This document shows, piece after piece, positions 50,101 to 62,479 of a DNA stretch of 64,000 bases (the stretch's first letter is position 1; each line of letters opens with the position of its first letter). This DNA is from Sialis fuliginosa (lineage: Eukaryota; Arthropoda; Insecta; Megaloptera; Sialidae). Under the pieces are notes generated by a model. The model saw only the letters and a list, made by a program, of their open reading frames with translations. It had not been told where the DNA came from and did not search any database. The DNA is taken from positions 11,691,001 to 11,755,000 of the forward strand of contig OY540817.1 of assembly GCA_961205875.1 (NCBI GenBank), written 5' to 3'. The translations under genes and the position numbers were made by a program.

Positions 50101-53100
50101 ATAAACTTGACATGAATATAAATATCTATTTTCGTATCACATTTTGTAAATATAAAATAAAAAAGACTTGAATTTCAGTACGATCATGTTTTATTCCTTT
50201 AACAGACGATAAATCATCTTATGGAATTCATCACCAAAGGTTATCAAGCTTAGTTACCTTCAATTTTTTTTATATTATACACGCACGAGTATGTAGATTT
50301 TGTAGGTATAAATATGTAATATTCAATTAAAATGTAGAGAAATATTGTTAATGACTATATATAGACATCGAACGGAAAATAATATACGTATATATGTATG
50401 TACAGTGAAATACATAAGTGGTCGTCCAGTTTTCATTCAAATTCACGTATCACAAACTTAGTAGGCTCCTCCTATTTGATTATTATAATATTTAAATCAT
50501 TTTTTCATGTACCAAACAAAGATAGATATTTTAAAACTCATTAGCTAAATAAAGAAGTACTCTTCGTTTATGACACTAATCTAATCTATTGAAAATTGTA
50601 TAAGTAAATTTTGTGACAATAAATATTTGATATTCCGAATTTTAGTATATTTAAATAAGTTAAACTTGATATAATATTAATTAATGAAATGGACGTATGT
50701 TTGTGTTTTTATTTAAAATGAAGTAACTATATAAGCTCCGCCCTAGAAAAAGATAACTGATGATGTTTGTCTTAATATTTCAAATATTTTGTAAGCGATT
50801 CTGACCTTTACGGTGGCAGACGACTTCTGAAGCCCATAGTACATAATATACCTAGGAAAATTTATTAGCATATTTAAAACAGATATATTTTTAAAATAAT
50901 CAAAAAAGATCACCGTGATAATACAGATATCATTGTTTTAAAAACTCTAGGTCAAATATTATTATCTAAAAAAATGATGTAAATTATACCACGCCTACGT
51001 AATGTAGAAAACGTAAGAAGACAACAAATATTTATAAGTTTGATAAAACAAACTGATATGATTTTTATATACATATTATTATAAGGTATGCAATATAGTT
51101 GATTTAGTGATTATTGTTTAAGTTTGTAAGTAGTAAACATTTTAAAACTACTATTTTATTAGTATGATAAATATGAAAAACGTATTTAAGATATATCAAA
51201 TACAAATCCCCTAACCATAAAAATTGTAAGAGTTTAGATTTACGAATGATCGTTTTCAAAAATAGGCGGTTTTCTTCCCAGACAAAAATTATTAATTATT
51301 ATTTATTATTAACTAAAAAATATAATTTCACTCTTCTACGATTTGTCGCTTTTGAGTTACTGCGCATACATACAGACAGACAGACAAACATAGAGACATC
51401 ATGGCGAAAATGGTTAGAATGGATTTCGAAAACCGCATATATTTCATATGTAAAATAGCTTTCGGTGGAATTTACTTTTGATAGTGATCAAAAGTTACTA
51501 TAAGCACAAACCTCTAGAAATTAACCATTTCGCCAAAAAAATCAAAGATGAAAATTAACGTATATACGCTTTTGATAGAAAACAGGAAAGACGTGTTTTT
51601 TTTTTAACTAAAAAAAATTTAAAGTTGTGAAAAACAATTATTTTTGTAAAAATAATTATTTGTCCAATTACGTATTCATTATAACAAACAACAGACAAAA
51701 AGTATGGTTATTGCTTATCAAATACAAATCCCCAAACGATAAAATTTATAAGAGTTTGGACTTCACGTACGTGTTTCAATTGCAATGCTATCATCATCAG
51801 AATCTTAAAGTCACATTGTGTCTTTAAGATCCTTAAGTATATGCGAAGTCTAAATTCTTACAATTTTGATCGTTACGGGATTTGTATTTGAAAAGAAAAC
51901 AAGTAACTTGTAATTAAATATTTTCGTCTTCAGAACATAATAGAAATATATTTAACTAGACTTAAGTAGAGGATCTCATGAAAACTCTTGCCAATTAAAT
52001 TAAATAAAAGTAAAAGATTTTATTAATACATGAATTTATGAAGATTCGAATGTAACTTTATAAAACGCCACAAACACAACTCTTTAATAAATTAATTTAT
52101 TTAAACATACCACTAACGACGAAAACATAAAAATTTATGACACCATAATAGAATCTAAAAGAGACGCTCAAATAAAATTTTAATCGGATAAAATATATAA
52201 CAATCATAAAACGTAACACCCAATACCTAATCTTAGACAACTCTGCCGTTCTGTTTGTCGAACCCTGCCCTGACAGACACAGAGGCAATCTAAATATATT
52301 CCCTATTTGTGTCCCCGTTTTATATGTTGTACTTGTAAGTGCTCCTCAGGAAAAAGAAACAACATTTAAAATGCTAAGAAATTTAAATAATATAAAAAAA
52401 CAAATCAATCAATTTGAAGTTATGTTTTTAATGATAGTCATTGAAATATATTTGCGTAATCAGATTTTTCATATCTTTGGAATTTTAAAAGCATAAATAA
52501 TTTGATTCATGTTACTATCTATTAAAAAAATTTATAATCAATCAATTATTATACCTATATCGTATAAAAAACAACATAATCGAAGCACGTGCGTGTTGGA
52601 ATTTATATAAACAAATTTAAGTGTTTATTCAGGTCCTTTTATCTGCAGAGCATCTTCCCAATAGATAAAAACAATATTTATTTATAATTTTTATTGTTGT
52701 TTCTCTTTTGTATGCAAATCTGTATTTCGCTGAATTTTTTATATTTTTATATTTTCAATCATAGCCGGAAAATCAAACCAGAACTGAATTCTGGAACCTT
52801 GAGAACTCACTGAACTACATACAAAACAATAGAGCAAAATTCCTAAATCGGAACCAGTGCCGGAACACCACTAAAAAATTAGCTTCTGAAGGTTCCACAT
52901 TCGAATATTGCTGTCCGATTTAATATAATAATTGATCCATTTAATATGTTTCAATATTTATAAATATATTTTTTTATCAAAATCAAAACGCAATATAAAT
53001 CATCCCATGTAAGATAATCTTAATAAAATGCATTTTGTATGTAAATATCATCTTATTTCTAGATCTCAAATGAAAATATAGATAAAAAAATGATCTCTGG

Positions 53101-56100
53101 ACCAGAGATATTATGTAGTATTATAGTAACAATAAATTATTATCAGCTCTTATAAATATTTGACATTACAATCATGTGATTAATATAAAAATACTATTAT
53201 ATACCTACTTGGAAACTGGCATGATAGGTTATTGGCATTAAATACAAGTAATTAATACTTTAGATTGGCATTTGAAAAAAAAGTACTTAGTTAATAAGAT
53301 AGTTGTAAATTATTATTAACATTCCTTGCTTTGAAAAGTAAGTTTTATACAGGAAAAAATATATGTAAATTGTTAATTATACAAATTACATTTTTTGTAT
53401 CAATCCTAATTGGCATTAATTATACACATATACTAATCATATACATATATACATTCTTTTAGTGTTTATTCTCCGCTTTATAAAAGAATTATCTATTTAA
53501 AGATTATTTTACTAAATTATACTTGATTACGGATCTTGGCTTTTGGCTGTAAGTCGCGTCGATTTGGTTGCTCTTCTAAAAGTGTGATGAAACGTTGGCT
53601 GAAAACACGACCAAATCTACGCGGCTTACACCCAGAAGTCAAGATTCATACCAAGATAACCGCGGAAGCCTCAAGACTTATACTGGTTTACTATAAAACT
53701 TTTAATAAAAAAAAAAAACACATTAAAATCAATTCATGGACCTATTAAGAATAAATTGTTACAGGTTAATAATAAAAAAGGTTTTCTCTGGTTCACTGAC
53801 CTTAAAATATGACGGTTCGGTTTGGGTTCCGGTTTAGGTCCATGATTTATTTAAAAAACAATTTTGATACCTGATTATTTAATTATTTTCTAGAAAATAT
53901 ATTTGTGTAATTGCTGTTTAATTAATTATATTATCAGTTGAAAGTTATTATTACCTTATTAAGTTTTGAAATTTTCGATATGTTGTAAATGTTATATTAA
54001 TAGGTAATAAGTAATAAAGAGTATTTTATTTTCAGATATACCTACGAAACCATACAAGAATCAGCCAAATATTTAGCAGCTAGAATACCATTTTCACCAA
54101 GGATAGGAATCATCTGTGGTTCTGGATTAGGTGATTTTTTCATATATATATTTTATTTATTTAAATATACACAGTAAAAAATATTGTGTATTTGCGTCAA
54201 AAACGGTCTGTGTTGAAAAATTGTGTGTTGATTTTTGTGTGTTAATTTGACACTTATTTTGTGTTACCTGAATTTTAACATGAAAATAGTGTTGTTTTCA
54301 CGATATTAACACTTTTTGTGTGTTACTAGATAAAATGACACAAAATTAGTGTCAAGCGGGAAATATTAACACTAAGTTTGTGTTGTTGGCGCGTCCTTTC
54401 TTCAGTTTACGCGCCAAACGCATTGTTTTACCGGACAGCTACTTAACCACTCGGGCGTATAAATTATAGTGTTAAATTTTATGAAAAAAAGTTTATTTAA
54501 ATATATTTGATAAAAAAACCAGATTGTTCTGAATAAAAAAAAGTAAAATTGATATTAATTAAAGTAAGTAAAAGTTTACTGTATTTATAATCATATAAAA
54601 TGCTCAACTAACCTCACTTTCTTATAAGAAATTTGCTACATAAATTGTTATTTAACGATACAATTTATAATAGTTATTAAAAATTACAGACTTTGAACAA
54701 TTTCTCTGTTAATTTAACAAATTCAAAGAAATGAAATAAACTAATTTTCTTCATAAGCATGAAAAATTTATTTATTCTTAATTAATTCCCTAACCTTTAT
54801 ATTCAAACTCAAATAATAAATGATTTAACACTTATTTTGTGTAAAATCAACACAATTCTAGTGTTAGATACAGTCGACACAAAATTAATGTTAATTTTGA
54901 CACAATATTTGTGTTAAAAATTCAACACTATTTTTTGTGTTGAAAATTAACACTAAAATTGTGTCGACGGATTCTAACACTAGGATTGTGTTGATTTTAC
55001 ACAAAATTTTTTACTGTGTAAGACTCATATAAAGACCTAAATCTTGTCAATTTTTGAAATTTTGTGATTATTTAAAATTATAACTTGACCCCCCCCCCCT
55101 TGTATATGCACCTGGAGGCCCCATACTTCTCCGTTTCGCGGGCGTAAGGAAATTCCTAACAAATTCCGTATTATCCTTAAATTTTGTTTGAACTCGTAAG
55201 CTTCTTACAACTTTCTTATATTATTATAGTATTAAAAATAGTTTAGTATTATTAAATAAATATATTAAATATAAATAATTTTTGGGGCGCCAGAGATCCC
55301 AGAGGCCCGGACCATACGGCCTTCATAGCCCCCCCCCCCCTATCTGGACCTGTATTTATCTACACATGGGTTTAAAAACCTTGTAAACACGATTGTTTAA
55401 TTTGATATTTATTGCCTTGCAAAATCATAGTGAAATTGATAACCTCTGTAGCTCCCCCGTGAACTAGTGATAATTATTTTGTTTAATGAATGATGCAATT
55501 TATTTATTACAATTATAAAGCACATGTAATTATTGATAGTGTACTGTCATACCATTTTTTTATAAAAATAAATTATCAAATAAACAATCAGTATCAATCA
55601 AATAATCATTTTGTATATTTTTATCAGAAATATAAATAGGTTAGATTTGATATGTGATACTTTTTTTGTTAATTAATTACTATGCATTTTTATTAATTAT
55701 TTATGTTTATTTTTATAGTGTCATTGCATTCAATGTAGTTTTAGTTGGTGAGATAACATTTGAAAAGTCGAATTTTAATGACAAATGATTATAATTATAG
55801 AACAATTTTATTTAGGGTAGACAGGTAAATCGAACCAAAAAAAGTTCAATATAAAAGGTTACGAATTTCTTATACGAAAAGTGAGCTGTTTAAAGAAAAC
55901 TTTTTATATAGATATTATCATTTGGAGGTGGTGTGTTTTTTAACAACAATTATTTTTTATATATTTATCGCCATAATAACAAAAATTAAAAATATTAATA
56001 AATACATTAATACATTTTTAACATGCAACTATGTCGTTGTTACAAGATAAAAATAATTATCCAGTAATAATAGTATAGTACACATTACTTATAAAAATGT

Positions 56101-59100
56101 CAACTAATTGTTGATATTTTTTATCATACAAAACATAAAAAAAATATTTGTTGTTTCTCTTAACATTGTCATATTCCTATCCAATGGAAAAACACAAGTT
56201 TATGGTATAAATAATAAATAAATAATATTTTGTATTTTGTTTCAATATTACGTCAGTTATTTCTGAAGAAGCTATGAGTAAAAAAAAAATATTTATATTT
56301 AATAAATATAATAAATACTACGATATTTCTAAAAGAAAATTACAGCTTTGCAATAACTAGTTTATTTTTAATTAGTGTTTCATTAATGAATAATAATGAC
56401 TAATGCTAATATGTATGTCAAATGTTAGTCACACCTTTATGTCCAGAGATGTGTATTTTAAAAATAGTTAATAATATTAACAATAATTAATATAATAAAT
56501 ACTTCTTCAAAACTATTTAATTTTAAATAGATAAAAGTTCAAAATTTTTTATTGTTGCTTACTGTTAACTTCTAAAATAACTTTTGATAGAAAATAGTTT
56601 TTTTCTGACTACAGAAACAGTTTTTTAATTTATATTTAATATAGATAAGCAATCGGTATATAATTATTTAATATATCATTAATATTCTAATTATTAATTA
56701 TTATATTATTAATGTGTTAATATTTTAATTAAATTATAAATAGGCGTTTTCAAAATCCTTGTCCATAGCGACCTAAAATATTCAACATGCCCACCCAACA
56801 TGCTCACCTAGCATGCCCACTCAACATGCTCATCAAACATGCCCACCCAACATGCCCTTCATCGTGAATTGTTTTTTTTCCAACTTGAAATTTACACAAA
56901 TTATACACCTAAACCAAACCTATCCATTAGTGAACACTTAAATAAAATCCGTTCAGTAGTTACTGAGAAAATCATGTAAAATTATATTTTCAAACTCCCA
57001 GGAATTGAAAGAAATGTGATCATAGTGACCTAAATTAATAAAATAGTGGTTTTTATATGAATGACAGTTGTGACATCATGAAACAAAACACGACTTGATA
57101 AAGATTTTTTGGTATTTGAATGTTAAATCTTAAATTGGTGAAAACCGCATTGAAATCGGTTCAGTAATTATCGAGTCTATAAGCGTCATACAAACGAACA
57201 TTAATTTTTATGTATCTAGAGATTATGTGACACCAATAATATTGTTATCCTCAGGTTCCTTAGCTGATAAGCTAACCAAACGTCAATGTTTCCCCTACGA
57301 GGAGATCCCCAACTTCCCGGTGAGCACGGTATCCGGTCACGTCGGCCAGCTGGTGTTCGGGTATCTGAACGACGTTCAAGTGATGTGCATGCAAGGCAGG
57401 ATCCACTACTACGAAGGCTACCCGTTGTGGAAGTGCTGTATGCCGATACGTGTAATGAAGTTACTTGGAGTCTCCCATATAATCGTATCTAATGCGGCCG
57501 GAGGAATCAGCAAGACGTTGAAGGTCGGAGATGTGATGCTGATGAAGGATCATGTGAATGTGATGGGATTTGCTGGAAATAATCCTTTACATGTAAGTTT
57601 TAAAATAATTTGAGCAGTTCAAGCGTGGGATTAACGACTAACCATAAATAGAAATAATAGGGTATTTAAAAAAAAATAAAAATATTTTGTAATCGATATA
57701 TTTCAGGGCTTCGAACCGTAACTGAACCGAAAACCGGAAAACCGTTATTTTTTGTCGGAACGAAAAACGGAACAGAACCGAAATAAAAATATTGGTTTTT
57801 ACGGTTTAGTACATGTTAAAATACGTGCATTAATATGATTTTATTTCCCACTTTAATTGTCGTTCGGACTATCATTAAATGTTCTAAATTATGGTAGAAA
57901 AAAAAATTTAATACAAATAAATGTATTTTTTAATTAATAAGGATTTATTTTAGGTTAAAAACTAGCGTATTTCTTAACGAGAGAAAAATATTTTTTTGAC
58001 ACCCCCTAGTATGCATGTAATAATATTTGATTTTTTTGGAAGTAATGTTATACCGACGAAAAATTGTGACCAAGATAAAAACGGATTCTGATTGTACTAC
58101 CTTTAAAACGTAAAGGAAAGTTGTTTTCACGTGTTATAATCACGTGACAAAAGGTTGAACATTATGATTTTTAATTAGGTTTATTTTTAAAATAGTGACT
58201 TATTTCATGTACTTATATTATAATTTTTATAATATATTGTCAAATACCCTATTGATAGTTTTAGATTTAAGTCGGGTTCGTCTGTAAACATTAAAACTCG
58301 TATTTATATTATACCTAAATTGGGGATTTTCAATTTATTAAAATTTATCAAAAAAAGTAAATTGATAAAGAAATGTGTTAGTCACTATTGCTTTTAAACG
58401 GCTTATTTATAATCCAATATTCTACCTTACATGATATCTAATATCCAATAAATAAAATAAATAAGTTTCTTAAAGTATGTGTACCATTTTTGAAAGACCA
58501 ATATTTTTTTTCGAAAATAACAACTTAAAATTTTAAATATATTCAATTTTTTGCAATATATCATAAATCAGGACCCATAAAGAAAAATACTATTCTAAAA
58601 ATTTATTACATAATCTGTTCAAATTTTCTGCTGTTGGAACTGTAACATAACTGGAAACCCTGCACATATAAATATTTTTTGCAGTATCAATTGTATAAAT
58701 TAATTTTTACTTTAAATTAAATGTTGCATAGTAACAGAAATGTAATCATCAAATAAAGTGGCTACGGTTGAAAAAAATAATTGTTATCTCAAGAATTAAA
58801 GATAAAATATATCCGATCTGAATAGCTGGATTTAAAATATATTAATAAAAGCTGTTTTTAGCAAAAATTAGCAATTTGGAAAATTATAGTTGATCTTTGC
58901 AGCCCTTAAGTAAAATTACCATAAAAATATTTATATCTATTTAATTATATAAAAAAATATATGGTATATCTTCTAAGCTGGGATATCCTGTTTATATGTA
59001 ATGAAATTTTCCTTTGTAACTAAATTAGTACAATTTCTTGTTTTTTTTTTCTTTCTACAAATGATCGCTCCTTTTTGTATGTAATATAAAATAATTATTA

Positions 59101-59854
59101 GTAAATTCTTTTAAAAAAAAGTAAATATTTGTTTTTCAGGGACCAAATGATGACCGTTTTGGACCACGTTTTCCTGCAATGAATAAAGCTTACAATCCAG
59201 AATTGCTCCAAGTTGCTAAAGATATCGCTAAAGAAATAGGAATAGACGATATTATCAAAGAAGGTAAGTTATTTCCTAACTTTATGTGATAATAAACGAG
59301 AAAATTCAAAACTATCGTTTGGTTCACTTGAAAAAGTTAGCCAAACGATTTTTTTCCTAACATAAGTATAAAAAGAAAATCCAAAAATCCAATTTCCCAA
59401 ATGCATCACTTTTTTTTGTTTCTATTCCCTCTATTAATAGTTATATTTAAATTTTAAATCAACTAGTTTTTAATATACAAAACAAGAATTTAAACTAACA
59501 ATAAGTTAGACTGCCAGTCTTCATTCAAAACTACATTATGTATTTATAACGTTTTTAGGAGTGTACACGTGTTTGGGAGGACCAAACTACGAGACAGTCG
59601 CCGAACTAAGACTGCTGAAAATGTTCGGAATAGACGCGGTTGGTATGTCAACTGTTCACGAGGTGATTACAGCTCGACACTGCGATATGACGGTGTTTGC
59701 ATTCAGTCTGATCACAAACATTTGCATAACAGAGTACGACACTGATGAGGAAGCGAACCACCAGGAGGTCATAGACACGGGGAACATGAGACAAGAGGTA
59801 CTGGCTAAACTTGTCGGGAAACTTGTGGAACATATTGACACTCTTATGAAATAA
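47199..59854 (+). CDS. PNP: Purine nucleoside phosphorylase (trimeric PNP family)
   Basis: Five exons: 47199-47305, 54036-54130, 57255-57592, 59140-59263 and 59559-59854 (stop TAA). Every junction keeps frame and the protein is 319 residues; human PNP has 289, the difference being an extra N-terminal stretch of about 30 residues. PNP cleaves inosine and guanosine with phosphate to free base and ribose-1-phosphate in the cytosol (purine salvage). Visible active-site residues by comparison with the human enzyme: phosphate-loop Ser65 in GSGLG, His96 (SGHVG), Arg116 and His118 (GRIHYYEGY), NAAGG 147-151, Glu233 in PNYETVAE, Met251 and Ser252 (GMSTV), Asn275 (SLITN) and His289 (ANHQEV). Differences: Tyr232 where human has Phe200, and Ile276 in place of the Lys after the key Asn. 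The start ATG follows GAAAA and heads the first exon. Intron 1 is 6.7 kb; intron 2 carries an 849-bp element 39 nt after the exon 2 donor. Confidence 0.98.
50402..50848. mobile_element. Dispersed repeat family C, copy 2
   Basis: Collinear with 10375-10746 (ATAAGCTCCGCCCTAGAAAA, GTGGCAGACGACTTCTG) with about 70 extra bases near 50640-50725. Located in PNP intron 1. Confidence 0.7.
51715..51896. mobile_element. Small inverted-repeat element with about 50-bp arms
   Basis: AATACAAATCCCCAAACGAT on the left faces ATCGTTACGGGATTTGTATT on the right, with AAnTTnTAAGAnTTnGACTT inside both. A further half-copy in direct orientation is at 51197-51245. Lies in PNP intron 1. Confidence 0.7.
53525..53668. 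repeat. Penelope-like element end fragment, copy 2, with inverted halves
   Basis: The right half (GAAACGTTGGCTGAAAACAC, GCGGCTTACACCCAGAAG) matches 8057-8108; the left half (GATCTTGGCTTTTGGCTGTA) is roughly the reverse complement of the right. The open frame across it is not a gene. Confidence 0.4.
54170..55018. mobile_element. TA-flanked element with CACAGTAAAAAAT ends, rich in TGTGTTA/ACACAAA
   Basis: Ends CACAGTAAAAAATATTGTGT and ACACAAAATTTTTTACTGTG are inverted with one mismatch; TA flanks at 54168-54169 and 55019-55020. Inside, AACACTA, TTGTGTTA and TGACACAAAA recur on both arms, so most of it can pair. 849 bp in PNP intron 2, starting 39 nt after the exon 2 donor. Confidence 0.8.
55088..55350. 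mobile_element. C-run element fragment
   Basis: C runs at about 55089-55099 and 55329-55341 bracket GGAGGCCCCATACTTCTCCG and GGGGCGCCAGAGATCCCAGA. It resembles the other G/C-run elements; the ends are not defined. PNP intron 2. Confidence 0.35.
56783..56858. repeat. Minisatellite of a 13-bp unit
   Basis: CAACATGCCCACC is repeated about six times with C/T changes (CAACATGCTCACC, TAGCATGCCCACT). It lies in PNP intron 2; no function inferred. Confidence 0.85.
57704..58662. mobile_element. Possible hAT-like element (CAGGG..CCCTG ends)
   Basis: Left CAGGGCTTCGAACCGTAACT and right GTAACATAACTGGAAACCCTG are imperfect inverted repeats; the left side carries GAACCGAAAACCGG. No clear 8-bp duplication, no transposase frame. 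It occupies most of PNP intron 3. Confidence 0.45.
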
Positions 59855-60840
59855 TTCTGTGTTCTTTTATATTTTTTGTATAAAATTGTTACTGCATTTG
59901 ACGTGCTTTAAAATGTTTTTGTATGATTTTGTGGTTTCATGTTGTTAGAGTCGGATTTATGGGGAGGGAAAAATAAAAATAAAACTACTAAAAATTTCCT
60001 GAGCTAAGAGGTCGAAAAAAATTATTTCATCGGGGCCCCATATTTGTTGAAACTCCATAATAGTTAAATCCGACCCTGAATAAAGCCATGATTGGATTTA
60101 GGAACCAGTGTATTATAGATGGATGGAATGGTATGGGAAAGGATTATTATTTAAGGGAGTTAAAAGTAAAAAATTGAATTTGATAATTATAAAAAATTGA
60201 ATCGATACAAAAAATGTATTGTTAGTTTTAAAAAAGAAAATAACATTCTGTTTTTCAATTATTGTCAACTATCATTAACATCTTAATTCTAAATACAAAT
60301 AGAAATAAATGTAATCATTCTTTATATATTTTTATACCAATTATGATTTTATTTATATTATAGTGCAATTAGACTACAAAATTAGTAATTAGTACTATAT
60401 TGATACTTGTTTTTTAATTTAAATATTTAAAATTTTTATTTAACTTGTTTTTAATATAAAACAATTTTATTCTTAACCATAACGAATATTTACTATTTTG
60501 TTAGTGTTCATAGCATATAGAATATTATGTTAATATTTAAATACATGTATACGATATTTGTATGTTTAATTTTATTTAAAATTGTTATTTAAATATGTAT
60601 TTATATCCTAATGTACAAATAAAAAAAATATATTTACATATAATATTAATTTAATGTATTTATTATATCCTCTTCATTGGTGTAACCAGAATTTTTTATA
60701 AGGGACATTGATATATAACATATATATTTTGCATATAAATATATTATATTATGGTATAACCATTTCTACGTCACTGATCCTCATTTATTCCAAAGTTAAT
60801 AAAATTATTGTGGAATTATAGGAACAAACCTTATCGAATA
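59855..60840 (+). other. PNP 3' flank and intergenic DNA
   Basis: Contains a 132-bp CAGGGTCGGATTTA-type inverted-repeat element at 59947-60078. Its right end GACCCTG is followed directly by AATAAA at 60079-60084, a possible polyadenylation signal; a second AATAAAA is at 60618. Otherwise AT-rich, no gene seen. Confidence 0.5.
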
Positions 60841-61110
60841 TATGAACCAAAACTTCTTTGAGTTCGTTCTGACGGCGGCAGGTGTCAGCACGCGTCCACG
60901 CAAAAGGCACGCATAAAATCCATTCAACGCTTCGGCTGGCACCCACTTGTCAATTCTACACATTACTACGGAGACAGTCTGATGCGGAATGCCGTGTTCG
61001 ATTCTTGCTCGTGATATTGAATGTGATCTGTGCAGATAACCACCAGCTCTGGTATATGTCATGGACACGGGATTTTTTTCGCCGGGTTGTTGAAGAAAAG
61101 CGTGCAAATA
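60841..61110. other. GC-richer, CpG-containing island upstream of syntrophin
   Basis: The base composition is close to balanced while its flanks are strongly AT-rich. It contains GACGGCGGCAGGTG, CACGCGTCCACGC and GATCTGTGCAGATAACC. Frames stay open on both strands by chance of composition; none has recognisable motifs. Placement 650-900 bp before the syntrophin ATG suggests a promoter or 5' untranslated exon, but a decayed element is equally possible. Confidence 0.4.
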
Positions 61111-61755
61111 GTAAAAATACCTGTCGTGATTTTATCAGATATACCGTGTGTGAACATTGCCTGCATTTTACAAATGTGACAGTTGATTTTGTAAGGTGAT
61201 AAATGATGTAAATAAGATATAATATATTATGTTATTGTTTTGCAGCTGCTAATATCGATGTTTATTAATGTAATGTGAATAGAAATATTTGTGATTTTGT
61301 TAGTAAATACATTTAATTCTTAATATATAGTGTAAAATATAAATAAAATATCAATATAATAAAATATTTAATGTATTTTAATTAACTATGTGTTAACTAT
61401 ATTTTAAATTTGCTAATTATAATTTTAATATTTGCAACTATTAAAATTTAAATAAGATAGCTAAACAATTACAACTTTAATCACAATAATATTTACAAAT
61501 TTTGATAAAAAGTTAAAAATAAAATTTATGTAAGTGATAATTTTAGTTTGTACACAGTAAAAGGTCTTTCTAGTAGAATTACGTAAATAGAAAATCATAT
61601 AACTACAATTAAATAATATTTAATCCTTAATGTCAATATACAAACACGTTTAAATAAGTCAATTTAAAAAGTGATAAAAATAATTATAACGGCCTATAAA
61701 TTGGTTGAATACCAAAAATTATTATATGTAACATAGTGATATTATGTGAGAAAAA
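61111..61755 (+). other. Syntrophin upstream region
   Basis: AT-rich. A TGA nine bases before the ATG closes the reading frame. No TATA box or clear initiator can be singled out in this composition. Confidence 0.4.
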
Positions 61756-62227
61756 ATGTGCGATCTAAAAAATACAGGATACGGCCGTTCTGGCATTTTG
61801 GAGACACATGTCCGAGGACAATGGTACAGGGTATATGTGAGTCTGGAGGACGACTACCTTAGTATCACTTTAGATGAATCTTACGAGAACACTACCACTT
61901 TAAACGGCACTCTCAACAACAATGTAGAAACTCCTGGAGGATTGAGTGATACGCCGGAAGTTCCGGATTCTGTAGCAAATCAGAAACGTAGTGTCCGTGT
62001 TGTTAAATCGGACAACAATGGGTTAGGCATTTCGATAAAAGGCGGTAAAGAGAACAAGATGCCGATTCTGATAAGTAAGATTTTTAAAGGGATGGCAGCG
62101 GATTTGACCGGCCAACTGTACGTAGGGGATGCTATTTTATCTGTGAATGGAGCTGATCTAAAACAAGCGACACATGACGAGGCTGTTAAAGCGCTTAAAC
62201 GTGCCGGCAAGGTCGTGGAACTTGAAG
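61756..62227 (+). CDS. Syn1: Beta-type syntrophin, first coding exon (rest beyond the window)
   Basis: One exon gives 157 residues plus one base before a GT donor at 62228 (GTCGGT). An in-frame TGA nine bases upstream supports this ATG. Residues 11-40 (RSGILE, then WYRVYVSL) match the first half of the syntrophin PH domain, which in this family is split by the PDZ domain. The PDZ domain runs from about residue 77: carboxylate-binding loop GLGISI 90-95, then [18 protein letters not shown] and [14 protein letters not shown], with His140 at the usual ligand-contact position (THDEAV). Syntrophins are membrane-side adaptors of the dystrophin/dystroglycan complex, and the PDZ domain binds channel and enzyme tails. 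The [18 protein letters not shown] stretch is near-identical to vertebrate beta-1 and beta-2 syntrophin, so this is a beta-type rather than a gamma-type protein. No further exon was recognised before the right edge. Confidence 0.94.
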
Positions 62228-62479
62228 GTCGGTGTGAATTGTGTTTTTTTTAGTCAATGCAGTTTTTGTATTTGATATTGCTTGTTTGTTTTTGTTATCG
62301 TCACTTGCATTTGTCATATTTATATTTACGATAACGTTATGCAGATACCATATGACTTGAATCATACCTATGATTACATTGACAAATCATAAATTAGAAT
62401 ATAATTAGTCATTAAAATAGTAATCATCTACGTATGAAGTCATAAATAAATAATAACCAAAGGGATGTATAGAATAGAC

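Larger units (their letters stand above)
47306..54035 (+). other. PNP intron 1, contents
   Basis: GT (GTAAGT) at 47306 to AG at 54034-54035. It holds AT-rich filler (an extreme AAT/TTA tract at 48720-48780), an ACAGGGTGTTCAGTAAACAT element start at 49670, repeat C copy 2, a small inverted-repeat element at 51715-51896 and the Penelope-like fragment at 53525. No nested gene seen. Confidence 0.7.

Noticed and set aside
61552..61570. Second CACAGTAAAA element end, as at 54170
   Set aside because: Only about ten bases match and no partner end lies nearby; probably chance in AT-rich DNA.
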